NCBI RefSeq assembly: GCF_014196745.1
Contig: NZ_JACIEH010000001.1
Location: forward strand, 310,001 to 374,000
DNA: 64,000 bases
Source: Sphingomonas kyeonggiensis
Lineage (GTDB): Bacteria; Pseudomonadota; Alphaproteobacteria; Sphingomonadales; Sphingomonadaceae
Reading direction: 5' to 3'
The translations under genes and the position numbers were made by a program. Position 1 is the first letter of the stretch; each line of letters begins with the position of its first letter. Of this stretch, positions 1 to 9,018 are shown piece by piece. A model generated the notes under the pieces. That model was not told the origin of the DNA. It searched no databases and saw only the letters and a list, made by a program, of their open reading frames with translations.

Positions 1-712
1 TGCGATCACCGTCGCCGGGCTTCCCATCGCCGAGGCATTCTTCCGCGCGCTCGATCCCGAGGTGGAGATCGAGCGGCTGGTCGAGGATGGCGACCGCGTC
101 GCCGCCGGCACCGATCTGATGCGCTTGCGGGGCAAGGCGCGCGCGCTGCTCACCGCCGAACGCTCGGCGCTCAACACCGTCCAGCATCTCTCGGGCATCG
201 CGACGATGGCACGGACCTATGTCGATGCGATCCAGGGCACCGGCGCGACGCTGCTCGACACCCGCAAGACGCTGCCGGGCCTGCGCGTGCTCGAGAAATA
301 CGCGACGCGGATGGGCGGGGCGACGAACCACCGCATGGGCCTGTGGGATGCGGCGATGATCAAGGACAATCATGTCGCGGTCGCCGGTTCGGTGGCCGAG
401 GCCGCACGCCGTGCAGTGGCGGCCGGGATCGAGCGGATCATCGTCGAGGTCGACCGGATCGACCAGATCGAGCCCGCGCTCCAGGCGGGCGCCACCCATC
501 TGCTGCTCGACAATATGGGCCCGGAGACGCTGCGCGAGGCCGTGGCGCTGGTCGCCGGCCGTGTGCCGACCGAGGCTTCGGGCGGGGTGCGGCTCGACAC
601 GATCCGCGCGATCGCCGAAAGCGGCGTTACCTATATCAGTGTCGGTCGGCTGACCCAGTCGGCGCCCGCCGCCGATATCGGCCTGGATTTCGCGCAAGAG
701 GGAGTGGCGTGA
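1..712 (+). CDS. nadC: Quinolinate phosphoribosyltransferase (decarboxylating), 5'-truncated by window
   Basis: This enzyme converts quinolinate and PRPP to nicotinate mononucleotide in de novo NAD synthesis (EC 2.4.2.19), in the cytoplasm. The reading frame is open from base 2, so the true start lies before the window; the GTG at 62 is internal. Visible family signatures are NTVQHLSGIAT, LLDTRKTLPGLR, a GGATNHRMGL segment and IKDNHV, followed by the C-terminal EASGGV and ISVGRLTQS strands of the barrel. The stop TGA overlaps the ATG of the next gene by one base (TGATG), which suggests translational coupling. About 236 codons are visible, so roughly the N-terminal sixth of the protein is missing. 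Confidence 0.95.
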   Translation, partial: AITVAGLPIAEAFFRALDPEVEIERLVEDGDRVAAGTDLMRLRGKARALLTAERSALNTVQHLSGIATMARTYVDAIQGTGATLLDTRKTLPGLRVLEKYATRMGGATNHRMGLWDAAMIKDNHVAVAGSVAEAARRAVAAGIERIIVEVDRIDQIEPALQAGATHLLLDNMGPETLREAVALVAGRVPTEASGGVRLDTIRAIAESGVTYISVGRLTQSAPAADIGLDFAQEGVA

Positions 713-1434
713 TGCGCAAGCTGGTTCTCGGGATCGTCGGCACCGGCCTGGCGCTGCTGCCGGGTATCGCCTCGGCACAGGCGCTGATGTGCCGCCCTGC
801 GGCGGGTGTCGAGCGTCCGCGTCCGGACCTGCCCGATGCGAAGCAGCCGCGCCGTATCCTGCCGATCGGCAGCTACACGCTGGCGCTCACCTGGAATCCG
901 GGGCTGTGCCGTGCCGATGGCACCAATCCGGAGAATCGCTTCCGTTGCAGCCGGGGTGCCCGCTTCGGCTTCACCCTGCACGGCCTGTGGCCGGACGGCA
1001 CGGGCAAGACCTGGCCGCAATATTGCGCCGACACGCGTATTCTCTCGCCGGCGCAGATCAAGCAGATGCTGTGCACCACGCCCTCGGCCCAGCTCATCCA
1101 GCACGAATGGGCCAAGCACGGCACCTGCACCAGCATGGCGCCGTCCACCTATTTCGCCACGGCCAAGCGGCTCTACGACCTGGTCCGCTATCCGGACATG
1201 GACCGGCTTTCGCGCGGCGACCTGACCGTCGGCCAGTTCAAGGCCCGCTTCGCCGCAGCCAATCCGAACATCCCGGCGGAGTCGATCCGCGTGACGGTGA
1301 CCAGGGAGAACTGGCTCGACGAGCTGTGGCTCTGCCTCGACACCGGCCTGCGCTACGAGCGCTGCAAGCCGAACAGCGGCGGCGCGGCGGATGCGAATCC
1401 GCTCAGGATCTGGCGGGGCAGCGGGCGGCGCTAG
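712..1434 (+). CDS. Secreted RNase T2 family ribonuclease
   Basis: This is a 240-residue T2-family endoribonuclease with an N-terminal signal peptide (MRKLVLGIVGTGLALL, likely cleaved after ASA-Q), so it acts in the periplasm or outside the cell. Both catalytic blocks are intact: CAS I is FTLHGLWPDG with His90, and CAS II is HEWAKHGTC with His131, Glu132, Lys135 and His136. Several cysteines fit the disulfide pattern of the family. The ATG overlaps the nadC stop, so the two are probably cotranscribed; a possible common theme is nucleotide scavenging, but that is only inference. Bases 1435-1651 downstream hold nothing I can recognise. Confidence 0.93.
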   Translation: MRKLVLGIVGTGLALLPGIASAQALMCRPAAGVERPRPDLPDAKQPRRILPIGSYTLALTWNPGLCRADGTNPENRFRCSRGARFGFTLHGLWPDGTGKTWPQYCADTRILSPAQIKQMLCTTPSAQLIQHEWAKHGTCTSMAPSTYFATAKRLYDLVRYPDMDRLSRGDLTVGQFKARFAAANPNIPAESIRVTVTRENWLDELWLCLDTGLRYERCKPNSGGAADANPLRIWRGSGRR

Positions 1435-1651
1435 ATCCGGCGGTTGCAATGTAGGATTTCGCCTGCTTGGCTCCCGCGGCCCGCATGCGCTGGCCGCTCT
1501 TTGACGGTTGTTGGAACGATAGGATCAGCGTCGCGCAAGCATGTTGCGGGCAGCGAGGAATGGCGTGCTCTATTGGGTGTCGAGACTTTTGTGACCTTTC
1601 GCCGCCGACGATCCGGCTTCGGCGAGTCGGCGCTGCGTTCGGTGTAGGAAA

Positions 1652-2071
1652 TCAGCTGTGGTCGACCGTGCTGGTGCCCGGGTGGTGCTTGTCGAGGTGG
1701 CGCTTGATCAGCTTGAGGTTGCGGCTGTTCGACTTGAACACGAAGTCGGCCGCGTCGCCGACCACGGGCACCAGGCCGATCAGCCAGTCGAAGCCGACAT
1801 TGCCGATCATCCGGGCCATGGTCGTCTTCGGCATGTTGAGGTTGCGGGCTTCCCAGACGATGTAGAGGCCGAGCAGCGCCGCGATCACGTCGCCGCCGAC
1901 GGGGACCAGGCCCAGCACCGCGTCGAGGCCGACCTTGCTCTTGAGGCCCGGGATGGGAATGCTGCGCTCGAGCAGATGCTCCATCATCTCGATCCGGCGG
2001 CGCACATCCTGTGCGTGCCGGCCCAGGGGCAGGGTCGTGGAAGCCATCCGCGTCGTCTTCGCCACGTTCAC
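1652..2071 (-). CDS. DUF4112 family protein
   Basis: A protein of about 139 residues with the DUF4112 pattern: an amphipathic N-terminal part, then two hydrophobic segments built around a repeated GLVPVGGD / GLVPVVGDAAD motif, and a basic C-terminal tail. The function of the family is unknown; a membrane location is likely. The frame stays open upstream to 2158, but the GTG at 2071 overlaps the stop of the preceding lipoprotein gene in a GTGA arrangement, so I chose it. A GTG at 2065 and an ATG at 2047 are alternatives. It is probably translated from the same mRNA as the peptide-binding protein. Confidence 0.8.
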   Translation of the reverse strand: MNVAKTTRMASTTLPLGRHAQDVRRRIEMMEHLLERSIPIPGLKSKVGLDAVLGLVPVGGDVIAALLGLYIVWEARNLNMPKTTMARMIGNVGFDWLIGLVPVVGDAADFVFKSNSRNLKLIKRHLDKHHPGTSTVDHS

Positions 2072-3528
2072 CTCGTTTCGTTGCGCAGGTGGTTCAACGG
2101 GTGCCAGGCCCGGGCGTTCCCCTGCCAGGCCTGGAGCCGCAGCGCGACGATAGACCATCGGAAGGGCTGGGCGATAGGGATGTATGCTCCGTCCGCTGCC
2201 AGCGCGGCATCCGCCTCGGCGATGCGGTGGGAGCGGGCATAGAGGTCGGGCGCGTCGCGGCCGGCCTCGATCAGCGTCCGGGCGTCGTCGGAGCAGGCCT
2301 GGCAGGCCGTGGCGACGAACCAGCGTGCGCTGTCATAGGGCGCGACGGCATCGATCAGGCGCAACTCCGCCGGATCCTCCGGGCCGGTGCGCACGGGCTT
2401 GATCCCGATCGCGTAGAGCGCCTCGGCCAGCCGCGACCAGACCAGCGTCGCGCCGGGGCCGGCGGGCAGGGCGATGCGCAGCGTGATCGTGCCAGGGTGC
2501 CCCCGGCGCCATGCCGCGACCGAATTGCGCGCGGTTTGGCGACGCTCGTCGAGGTCGAGTGCCGCCCAGGCGGGCTGGGCGGGCGGATTGGCCGAATCGA
2601 GCTGGGCCGGCAGCAATGTTTCGACCGGTGCCCAGTCCGGGTGCAGCTGGTGGGTCAGCGTGGCCCGGTCGATCGCCATGGCGATCGCTGCGCGATTGGC
2701 GGGGTCGGCAAGAAAGCCGTCGCGCGTTGCCACGGCGAGCCCGAACAGGCCCAGGGCGTTGTCGAGCCGCACATTGGCGGTGGCGATGCCCGCGGTGCCG
2801 ACCAGTGGCCAGTCGACGAAGCTGCCGCCCAGGATCAGATCGGATCGGCCGTCGCGGAAACGGGCGAGCGCCACCGCCGCCCGCTCGCCATGGAAGAGCA
2901 GGGTCTCCTGCGGCCGGGGACCGGCCGTGTCGTCGGGATCGGTCGCGTCGGGCACGGGGCGGAGCAGCACGCCGGCGCGGTTCTGCGTCGGGCGGAACGG
3001 GCCACTGCCGTCGATCTTGTCGGGGTGGAACAATGCCATCTCGGGCTGGGCGAATAGCTTGAGCAGGTCCGGTCGCGGGCGTTTCAGCCGCACCTCGATC
3101 ACTTGCGGCGTCATCTCCACGATCTCGTCGATCACGGCGAGGAAGGGGGACAGCGGGTTGCGCGAGCGGGGCGCGATGGCGCGGCGCAGCGTGCGCACGA
3201 CTTGCTCGCCGGTGACCGGCTGGCCGTCCGGCCAGGTGGCGCCGTCGCGCAGGCGGAAGATGAAGCTGCGGCCGTCGTCGATCACGATCCAGCGCTCGGC
3301 GAGGCCGGGCTCGATCTGGCCGGCTGCATCGAAGCGGACCAGCCCCTGGGCCGTCGCGCCGAGCAGCACGCGCCGGGCGGGGTCGAGCGGGCCATTGTCC
3401 GGGTCGGCCAGGGCGCTGCCTGCCCCGATCGCGCTCACGACCACCGCCGTGTTGTCGCGTCGCTGGCCCGAGCTTTCGCACGCCGCGAGCGCTAGCAGGG
3501 GCAACAGGCAGAGAAGGCGAGGGGACAT
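2068..3528 (-). CDS. ABC-type peptide-binding lipoprotein (SBP family 5)
   Basis: A 486-residue family 5 extracellular solute-binding protein of the DppA/OppA type. The start MSPRLLCLLPLLALAAC gives a classic lipoprotein signal with lipobox LAAC, so the mature protein should be lipid-anchored and periplasmic. Family features include GLAERWIVIDDGRSFIFRLRD and WPDGQPVTGEQVV near the N-terminus and the later AIAMAIDRATL segment. No permease or ATPase gene lies nearby. It may work with a transporter encoded elsewhere or have a non-transport role. The frame is open to 3621, but the lipobox fixes the start at 3528. It is followed by the DUF4112 gene with a 4-base overlap. Confidence 0.85.
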   Translation of the reverse strand: MSPRLLCLLPLLALAACESSGQRRDNTAVVVSAIGAGSALADPDNGPLDPARRVLLGATAQGLVRFDAAGQIEPGLAERWIVIDDGRSFIFRLRDGATWPDGQPVTGEQVVRTLRRAIAPRSRNPLSPFLAVIDEIVEMTPQVIEVRLKRPRPDLLKLFAQPEMALFHPDKIDGSGPFRPTQNRAGVLLRPVPDATDPDDTAGPRPQETLLFHGERAAVALARFRDGRSDLILGGSFVDWPLVGTAGIATANVRLDNALGLFGLAVATRDGFLADPANRAAIAMAIDRATLTHQLHPDWAPVETLLPAQLDSANPPAQPAWAALDLDERRQTARNSVAAWRRGHPGTITLRIALPAGPGATLVWSRLAEALYAIGIKPVRTGPEDPAELRLIDAVAPYDSARWFVATACQACSDDARTLIEAGRDAPDLYARSHRIAEADAALAADGAYIPIAQPFRWSIVALRLQAWQGNARAWHPLNHLRNETR

Positions 3529-3671
3529 CAGGACAATCCGGCTGGTCTGCACCGGTGTATGGCCGCAAGCTGCGCCTGCCAACCCCGCATGGCGGCGGCG
3601 CTGCTGCACTGCGGGAACCATCGGCGGTTGCGGCGCATTTCATTCCCGTTCCTGAAAAGAGGGAGTGAGTT

Positions 3672-3908
3672 ATGCGTATTCTTGGTCGGGCCGCGACTGC
3701 GGTCGCTCTCGTCTCGCTGGCCGTGGCGCCTGCGCTTGCAGCCTCCGAGACTTCAGCTTCGAAGTTGTCGCTGCGGGCTTCCACTGCGTCGAAGGACAAG
3801 TCCGACATCGCCGGCGCGCCGATCATCGCGGTCATCGGCATCCTGGGCATCGTCGCCGGCGGCGTGATCATCGCCACCCAGGACGACGACACGCCCGACA
3901 GCCCCTAG
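3672..3908 (+). CDS. Small exported protein with a C-terminal membrane segment
   Basis: A 78-residue protein with a signal peptide (MRILGRAATAVALVSLAVAP, likely cut at ALA-A), a Ser/Lys-rich linker, one strongly hydrophobic stretch (IIAVIGILGIVAGGVIIA) and an acidic tail. A purine-rich ribosome binding site (AGAGGGAG) lies just upstream of the ATG. Proteins of this shape are common in sphingomonads, but I know of no assigned function. It stands alone between two genes on the other strand. Confidence 0.75.
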   Translation: MRILGRAATAVALVSLAVAPALAASETSASKLSLRASTASKDKSDIAGAPIIAVIGILGIVAGGVIIATQDDDTPDSP

Positions 3909-3964
3909 TCGGATCGACGACCGGTAGCGCCGGTGGCGATCGTCAACGACGTTTTCCGGTCAAG

Positions 3965-5422
3965 TCATCCCAGCTGGAACTTTGGCGGAGGCAGGGTCAG
4001 CTTCGTGTCGGCCAGTGCCTCGCCGCGGAAGAACCGCACCAGCAGGCCCTGCACATCGGGATGGGCCTCGAAGACATTGTGGCCGGCATTCTCGACGATC
4101 ACGCGGGATTTGCGCTGGAATTGCGCCGCTACCTCGGCCTGTTCGGCCAGCGGTGTGCGGCCGTCCAGCGATCCGGCAACCAGCAAGGCGGGGTGACCGA
4201 TGCGGATCGGTGCCCGGAAGGCCTCGCCAAGGTCAGCCGCCGGCACCGCGCCCAGCAAGTGCGGCATCGGGAAGTTCAGCGCGTCCCCCAATACGGCCGA
4301 CCGGGCCTCGCGCTGCACCATCGCCAGCCGGGCGGGCGAGATCCCGGATGCCAGGTCCATGGCCTCGGGCATGCCGCTGATGCCCAGAAGACCGGTGAAC
4401 TCGGACAGGAACGGCTCGAGCACATCCGTTCTGCCGGCGTCGAGCGCCCGATATATTCCCGGCAGCATGACCAGCGTGCGCGGATTGGCGATGAGCCCTC
4501 CCGACATGAGCTGGATGCCGAAGCCGCCCAGTTGCAGCTCGACCGGTGTGTTTCCCAGCTTGGCGGTCATCCTGGCGGGCGCTGCCTCGAGCCTGGCATG
4601 CACGCGGCGCATCAGGGCCGGCAGGTCGGGTATCTCCGCGCGGACCGCCGGGTCACTGGCCAGCAAGGCATCGACCTGATCGAGAAAGGCATCGATCCGG
4701 GCCGGCCGCTTCACCGTCTGATCCTGCCCTTCGAGACTGGCCAGGGCCACGCGGTTCACCCGTTCGCCGTGCCGCTTGAGCATGCTGAGCGCCAGATGTG
4801 AGCCGTAGCTGATGCCCCAGAGGTCGATCTTCTCCACACCGAGATGCTTTCGCAGATCATCGATGTCGTCGGCGTTCTGTTCGGTGTTGTAGCCGCGGAT
4901 TGCGACGCCGGCCCGCGTCCAGTCCGCCCAGGCGCGCTGAAGGTCGTCGCGGAAATAGGCCGTCAATCCTTCCCGCGTGAACACGGGCAGGGGAGCTACG
5001 GGATCGGGCCTGGCAGGGATGGCGGCGGACATGCCCGTGCCGCGCTGGTCGAAGGCTATCACATCGGCGACTTCACGGAGAGCCATGAAGATGGGGAAGC
5101 GCGGCCCGGCCGCAGCCGTGGACCCCGCGCCGCCGGGACCACCCGCCAGGTAGACGATCGGCGGGCCGGGCCGGGCTGCGGTGGAAGGAAACCGGACATA
5201 GCCCAGCCGGATTTTTCGCGAGCCCGGATCGCGGCGGTCTTCGGGAACCTCGAAGAAGCCGCGCTCGGCGTCGGTCTCCGCGCCGCGCCAGCCCTTGAAG
5301 CGGAAGGGGCCGTCCTGTGACGGTGGCGTCGTCTGCGCAGAGGTCCGGGCGATCGCCAGGGCGGGATAAGCAAGGACGGCTGCGGCGAGCAGGGTGCGGC
5401 GATTGAGCGATGTGTTGGTCAT
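3965..5422 (-). CDS. Secreted alpha/beta hydrolase, S33-like (tripeptidyl aminopeptidase type)
   Basis: A 485-residue alpha/beta hydrolase. The N-terminus LNRRTLLAAAVLA resembles a Tat signal, so export is likely. GGPGG at residues 94-98 forms the oxyanion region, GISYGS gives the nucleophile Ser205, and near the C-terminus GSLDGRTP and NAGHNVFEAHP supply the expected acid and His. The layout with a C-terminal TAP-like domain fits proteases or esterases that release short peptides from N-termini; the substrate is unknown. The frame runs open to 5590, but the signal peptide places the start at 5422. It is divergent from the LytTR regulator gene. Confidence 0.85.
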   Translation of the reverse strand: MTNTSLNRRTLLAAAVLAYPALAIARTSAQTTPPSQDGPFRFKGWRGAETDAERGFFEVPEDRRDPGSRKIRLGYVRFPSTAARPGPPIVYLAGGPGGAGSTAAAGPRFPIFMALREVADVIAFDQRGTGMSAAIPARPDPVAPLPVFTREGLTAYFRDDLQRAWADWTRAGVAIRGYNTEQNADDIDDLRKHLGVEKIDLWGISYGSHLALSMLKRHGERVNRVALASLEGQDQTVKRPARIDAFLDQVDALLASDPAVRAEIPDLPALMRRVHARLEAAPARMTAKLGNTPVELQLGGFGIQLMSGGLIANPRTLVMLPGIYRALDAGRTDVLEPFLSEFTGLLGISGMPEAMDLASGISPARLAMVQREARSAVLGDALNFPMPHLLGAVPAADLGEAFRAPIRIGHPALLVAGSLDGRTPLAEQAEVAAQFQRKSRVIVENAGHNVFEAHPDVQGLLVRFFRGEALADTKLTLPPPKFQLG

Positions 5423-5533
5423 GTAACCGGCTGACCCGTTTGGGGTGCACCCGGCTACACCGGCTCGGTCAATAGCGCCCGGGCATCGGCGAATGGCGGT
5501 GCATCTCGGCGAACTGCGTCCTAGACGGGGCGC

Positions 5534-6964
5534 ATGTGGCGAATCCTGCTCTTCAGCTTCTTCCTGATGGGATCCATGTCCGCGGCTCATGCCCAGGACA
5601 CCTCATGGCAATCCTGTCGCGGCATGGTCGGCCAGGCCGGTCCGGTAGTCAGCGACTGCCGTCCCATTGCCGGTTCCATCGATCCGCAAGGGCAGGAAAT
5701 CTGGGTCCGGTCCATCGTCCATTCCCCGACGGATGCGCATGTGCGCGTGCTCTATGTGGCCGGCGTCGCGTCATCGGAAGCCTGGCTCAACGGTCAACGC
5801 CTCGGCGCGAACGGTCGTCCCGGCGCCACGGCGCAGGATGAGATGCCCGGGCGGTATCAGGCGATCTTCCCCATCCGCGAGACCGTCTGGCGGCCCGGCG
5901 AGAACGAGCTGGTACTGCGCCTGTCGTCCTTTCACGGCGGCCTGCGGTTCGCACGCCCGATGAGTGCCGTTGCCGTCTTGCCCTATCCGTATCCGCCGCG
6001 CATCGCGCCGCTGGCCATCACCTTCCTAGCAGCTGGTACGTTGCTGGCCGCGGCATTCGGCTTCGGGGTCATCCACGCGATGCGCCGCACCGGGACCAGT
6101 CTGATCCTGGCCGCGATGGCGGGCGTTGCGACGCTGCAGGCCATTGTCGAGAGCCTGCGGACATTGTTCGACTATTCCTATCCCCTGCACGGCTGGCGGA
6201 TGAGCGCCATCTGGGTGCTGGCGGCGATCTTCGCGGTCCTGCTGGTGCGTTATGTCTCATCCCGGTTCCTGCCCGGGGCGGGGCGCCTGATGACACTTGC
6301 CTCGCTCGGCCTGGTCCCCGCCACGGTCCTGCTGCCGGGCTTCGATGTGAAAACGATATGGGCACTGATCCTGGGGGTTGCCCTTGCCGTCGTGCCAGCC
6401 GCGGCGGGGGTGTGGCGGCGACTTCCCGGCGCACGGCCTTCCCTTGCCTATCTGGTGCTGTTCCTCGCATTGGCCCTCGGGCTTCCCGAATGGTTCACGG
6501 ATCTATCCTACTTCCTGCTCGCCGCGGCACTGGTCTTGCCGCTGCTGATGGTCGAGGTCGTGCGCCTGAGCCGTGACGATCGCGGCCGCGAAGCTGCCCT
6601 GACCCGCGCAGCCAGCCGGCCAGATCGCCTGACGGTGGCTTCGGCGCGCGGCGTGGAACTGGTGCCGATCGCGGAGATCCTGGCCGTGGTGGGAGCCGAC
6701 GACTATGTCGAGTTGCGACTGGTTGGCGGGCGCGGCCTGCTGCATGCAGCACGTCTCGACGGCCTTGCGAGCCAGTTGCCGGCGAATTTCCTGCGCATCC
6801 ATCGGTCGGTGATCGCCAACCTGTCCCGGGTGCAACGGCTGGAACGCGAGGGCGACCGCTGGTGGTTGCACCTGAACGAAGGCGTGCCGCTCCCGGTCAG
6901 CCGCTCCCGGCTGCCGGCCTTGCGTGAAGCCCTGGAAGACGTTCCCGTCGCGGCGGCGGCTTAG
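5534..6964 (+). CDS. Membrane-bound LytTR-family transcriptional regulator
   Basis: A 476-residue protein combining sensing and DNA binding in one chain. It has a signal peptide (MWRILLFSFFLMGSMSAAHAQ), a periplasmic beta-rich domain to about residue 155 that includes AWLNGQRLG and resembles the 7TMR-DISM extracellular type, then about seven or eight hydrophobic helices (160-350). The C-terminal LytTR domain (about 365-470) is recognised by DDYVELRL, FLRIHRSVIANL and PVSRSRLPAL. Proteins of this type bind DNA while still in the membrane. Three phased direct repeats directly downstream are a plausible target. A neighbouring hydrolase gene follows on the same strand. Confidence 0.88.
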   Translation: MWRILLFSFFLMGSMSAAHAQDTSWQSCRGMVGQAGPVVSDCRPIAGSIDPQGQEIWVRSIVHSPTDAHVRVLYVAGVASSEAWLNGQRLGANGRPGATAQDEMPGRYQAIFPIRETVWRPGENELVLRLSSFHGGLRFARPMSAVAVLPYPYPPRIAPLAITFLAAGTLLAAAFGFGVIHAMRRTGTSLILAAMAGVATLQAIVESLRTLFDYSYPLHGWRMSAIWVLAAIFAVLLVRYVSSRFLPGAGRLMTLASLGLVPATVLLPGFDVKTIWALILGVALAVVPAAAGVWRRLPGARPSLAYLVLFLALALGLPEWFTDLSYFLLAAALVLPLLMVEVVRLSRDDRGREAALTRAASRPDRLTVASARGVELVPIAEILAVVGADDYVELRLVGGRGLLHAARLDGLASQLPANFLRIHRSVIANLSRVQRLEREGDRWWLHLNEGVPLPVSRSRLPALREALEDVPVAAAA

Positions 6965-7006
6965 CTCGGAGCGATCCGCCTCGGTCTCGGCGGCGCCAGC
7001 CATGGC

Positions 7007-7058
7007 GGACGTTCACCGCAGCCGGAGGACATTCACCGCTCCAACGGGATATTCACCG
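7007..7058 (+). promoter_or_regulatory. Three direct repeats with a 20-bp period (putative LytTR binding array)
   Basis: Three copies of a 12-bp unit start at 7007, 7027 and 7047: GGACGTTCACCG, GGACATTCACCG and GGATATTCACCG. The period is exactly 20 bp, close to two turns of the helix. They lie between the LytTR regulator gene and the start of the serine hydrolase gene at 7120. LytTR proteins are known to bind short direct repeats about two helical turns apart. The spacing and position are seen; the binding is inferred. Confidence 0.55.
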
Positions 7059-7119
7059 ATCCGCTATTGGGCAGCCGCTCGATCTAGGTTTGAGCGATGG
7101 CAAGTCATCGGAGAGTCCC

Positions 7120-8823
7120 ATGCGCTCAATGCGTCTCGTTGCCCTAGCCGCTCTGTCATGCATTTCTGCCAATGTGGCGGGGGCCGCGGGGGATCCGCTA
7201 CGCATCGCCGTCCGACAGGATCGTTCCGGAATCGACCTCGACACCGCCTTTGCGTCGATCTCGCCGATGGCGCCCGGCTGCGCGGCAGGCGTGGTGATCG
7301 CCGGGGCTGCTCCGGTGATACGCGGCTATGGACTGGCCGATCTCGAGCACCCGGCACCGATCACAGGGGACACGGTTTTCGAGACCGGTTCGCTTGCCAA
7401 GCAGTTCACCGCCGCTGCGATGCTACTCCTGGTTCAGGACGGTAAGCTCGCGCTGGACGACGATATCAGGCGCTATTTGCCGGAGATGCCGGACTATGGC
7501 GTGCCGATCACGATTCGCCACCTGCTGACCCATAGCAGCGGGCTGCGCGAGCAATGGAGCCTGCTGGCGTTGACCGGCAACGGCCCGGGTGCCCAGGTCC
7601 ATACGCTGGGCATGATCCTTGACCTGGCCTCGCGCCAGAAGGGCCTGAACTTCGGCCCCGGCACCGAATATCTCTACACCAATACGAACTACGCCCTTGC
7701 AGCGATCATCATCGAACGCGTCAGTGGCACGAGCCTGCAACGCTTCACCGAGAAGCGCCTGTTCCAGCCGCTGGGCATGCGTCACAGCCGGTGGCGGGAG
7801 GATTTCCGCACGGTCGTGCCCGGACGGGCCATGGCCTATGCTTCGGGTAGCGAGGGCTTCATCGCCAACATGCCCTTCACCAACGTCTATGGAAATGGCG
7901 GACTCCTCACCACGATCGCGGACCTGCTGCGCTGGAACGCGTTCCTCGATCACCCTTCCGATCTACCTGGCGGCGAGGCGCTGGCGACGGCCCTGCAGAC
8001 GCCGGGCAAATTGCGGAACGGCACGCCGCTCGAATACGGCCTTGGCCTCGAGATCACCCGCGCGCACGGATTGCGCCTGATCGCGCACAGCGGCTCGACC
8101 GCCGGCTACAAGGCCTGGTTGGGCCGCTATCCCGAGAGGCATGTTTCGGTCGCGCTTCTGTGCAACAATGGCGATGTCGATTCCGTGGAGCTTGGCGAGG
8201 GTATCGCCGAGCATGCACTTCGCGCCGCCGGCTATATAGAGAGAAGGCCCGTAGTTTCGGCCGCCAGGCCGACGCCTTCGCCAATCCGGCCGGCCGACCT
8301 GGACCCTGCTCAATATCAGGGGTTATTCCGCGATACCGTGACCGGTGAACTCGCGACGACACAAGTCGTCGAGGGGCAGCTAACGCTCCAGCGAGGGGCG
8401 ATGCAGCAGCTGGCCCCCATGGGCAAGGACCGATTCCGGCGCGCGGATGGCGGCATGGCCCAGTTCGTCCGGGAGAATGGGAAGGCTGTCGAACTAATCC
8501 TGGGCGCCGACAGGCTCAGCCAGCGCTTCGTGGCGGTTGCGCCTGCCAATGCCGATCCTGCCGCGCTCGATGCCTATGTCGGAACCTATTACAGCGTGGA
8601 GCTGGACAGGCACATTTCAGTGGTCCGGAACGGCGGTGGTCTGGTCATGCGCCAGCCTTTTGCGGTGGACTGGCAACTGACGCCGCGTTTCGCCGATGGA
8701 TTCACGACGCGCCTGCGCGGCACGACCAGTTTCGTCTTCTCGCGGGCGCCTGACGGCAAGATCGACGGGTTTGCGGCCTGGGTGAACGGCGCTCGCAACA
8801 TAAGGTTCGCGCGGCAGCCTTGA
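7120..8823 (+). CDS. Serine beta-lactamase-like hydrolase (class C/DD-peptidase fold), exported
   Basis: A 567-residue serine hydrolase of the beta-lactamase/penicillin-binding family (Pfam Beta-lactamase). It has a signal peptide (MRSMRLVALAALSCISAN). SLAK (Ser91, Lys94) is the active-site SxxK, YTN within YLYTNTNYAL the second motif, and HSGSTAGYKAW the third. The extra 200 residues at the C-terminus form a lipocalin-like domain common in esterases and D-aminopeptidases of this family, so a true beta-lactamase function is uncertain. The frame opens with a TTG at 7090, but the ATG at 7120 has a ribosome binding site (CGGAGAG) and gives the signal peptide. The repeat array upstream suggests control by the LytTR protein. 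Confidence 0.87.
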   Translation: MRSMRLVALAALSCISANVAGAAGDPLRIAVRQDRSGIDLDTAFASISPMAPGCAAGVVIAGAAPVIRGYGLADLEHPAPITGDTVFETGSLAKQFTAAAMLLLVQDGKLALDDDIRRYLPEMPDYGVPITIRHLLTHSSGLREQWSLLALTGNGPGAQVHTLGMILDLASRQKGLNFGPGTEYLYTNTNYALAAIIIERVSGTSLQRFTEKRLFQPLGMRHSRWREDFRTVVPGRAMAYASGSEGFIANMPFTNVYGNGGLLTTIADLLRWNAFLDHPSDLPGGEALATALQTPGKLRNGTPLEYGLGLEITRAHGLRLIAHSGSTAGYKAWLGRYPERHVSVALLCNNGDVDSVELGEGIAEHALRAAGYIERRPVVSAARPTPSPIRPADLDPAQYQGLFRDTVTGELATTQVVEGQLTLQRGAMQQLAPMGKDRFRRADGGMAQFVRENGKAVELILGADRLSQRFVAVAPANADPAALDAYVGTYYSVELDRHISVVRNGGGLVMRQPFAVDWQLTPRFADGFTTRLRGTTSFVFSRAPDGKIDGFAAWVNGARNIRFARQP

Positions 8824-9018
8824 GGGATTCACCGGTGGAACCGTCTGCACGCACATCCTCGTGCCATGCATCCCTGATCGCATCACGAGGCGGTTGTGAC
8901 CGGCCGGCGACGGCATCCACGAGACCCCGACAATTGGCCGACGGATAGTGCACACTTGGCGAGCAACTGGGTCGGCGAGCGGAAACGAAGCGCTCCAGAA
9001 ACTGAAAAGGACCAAGTT

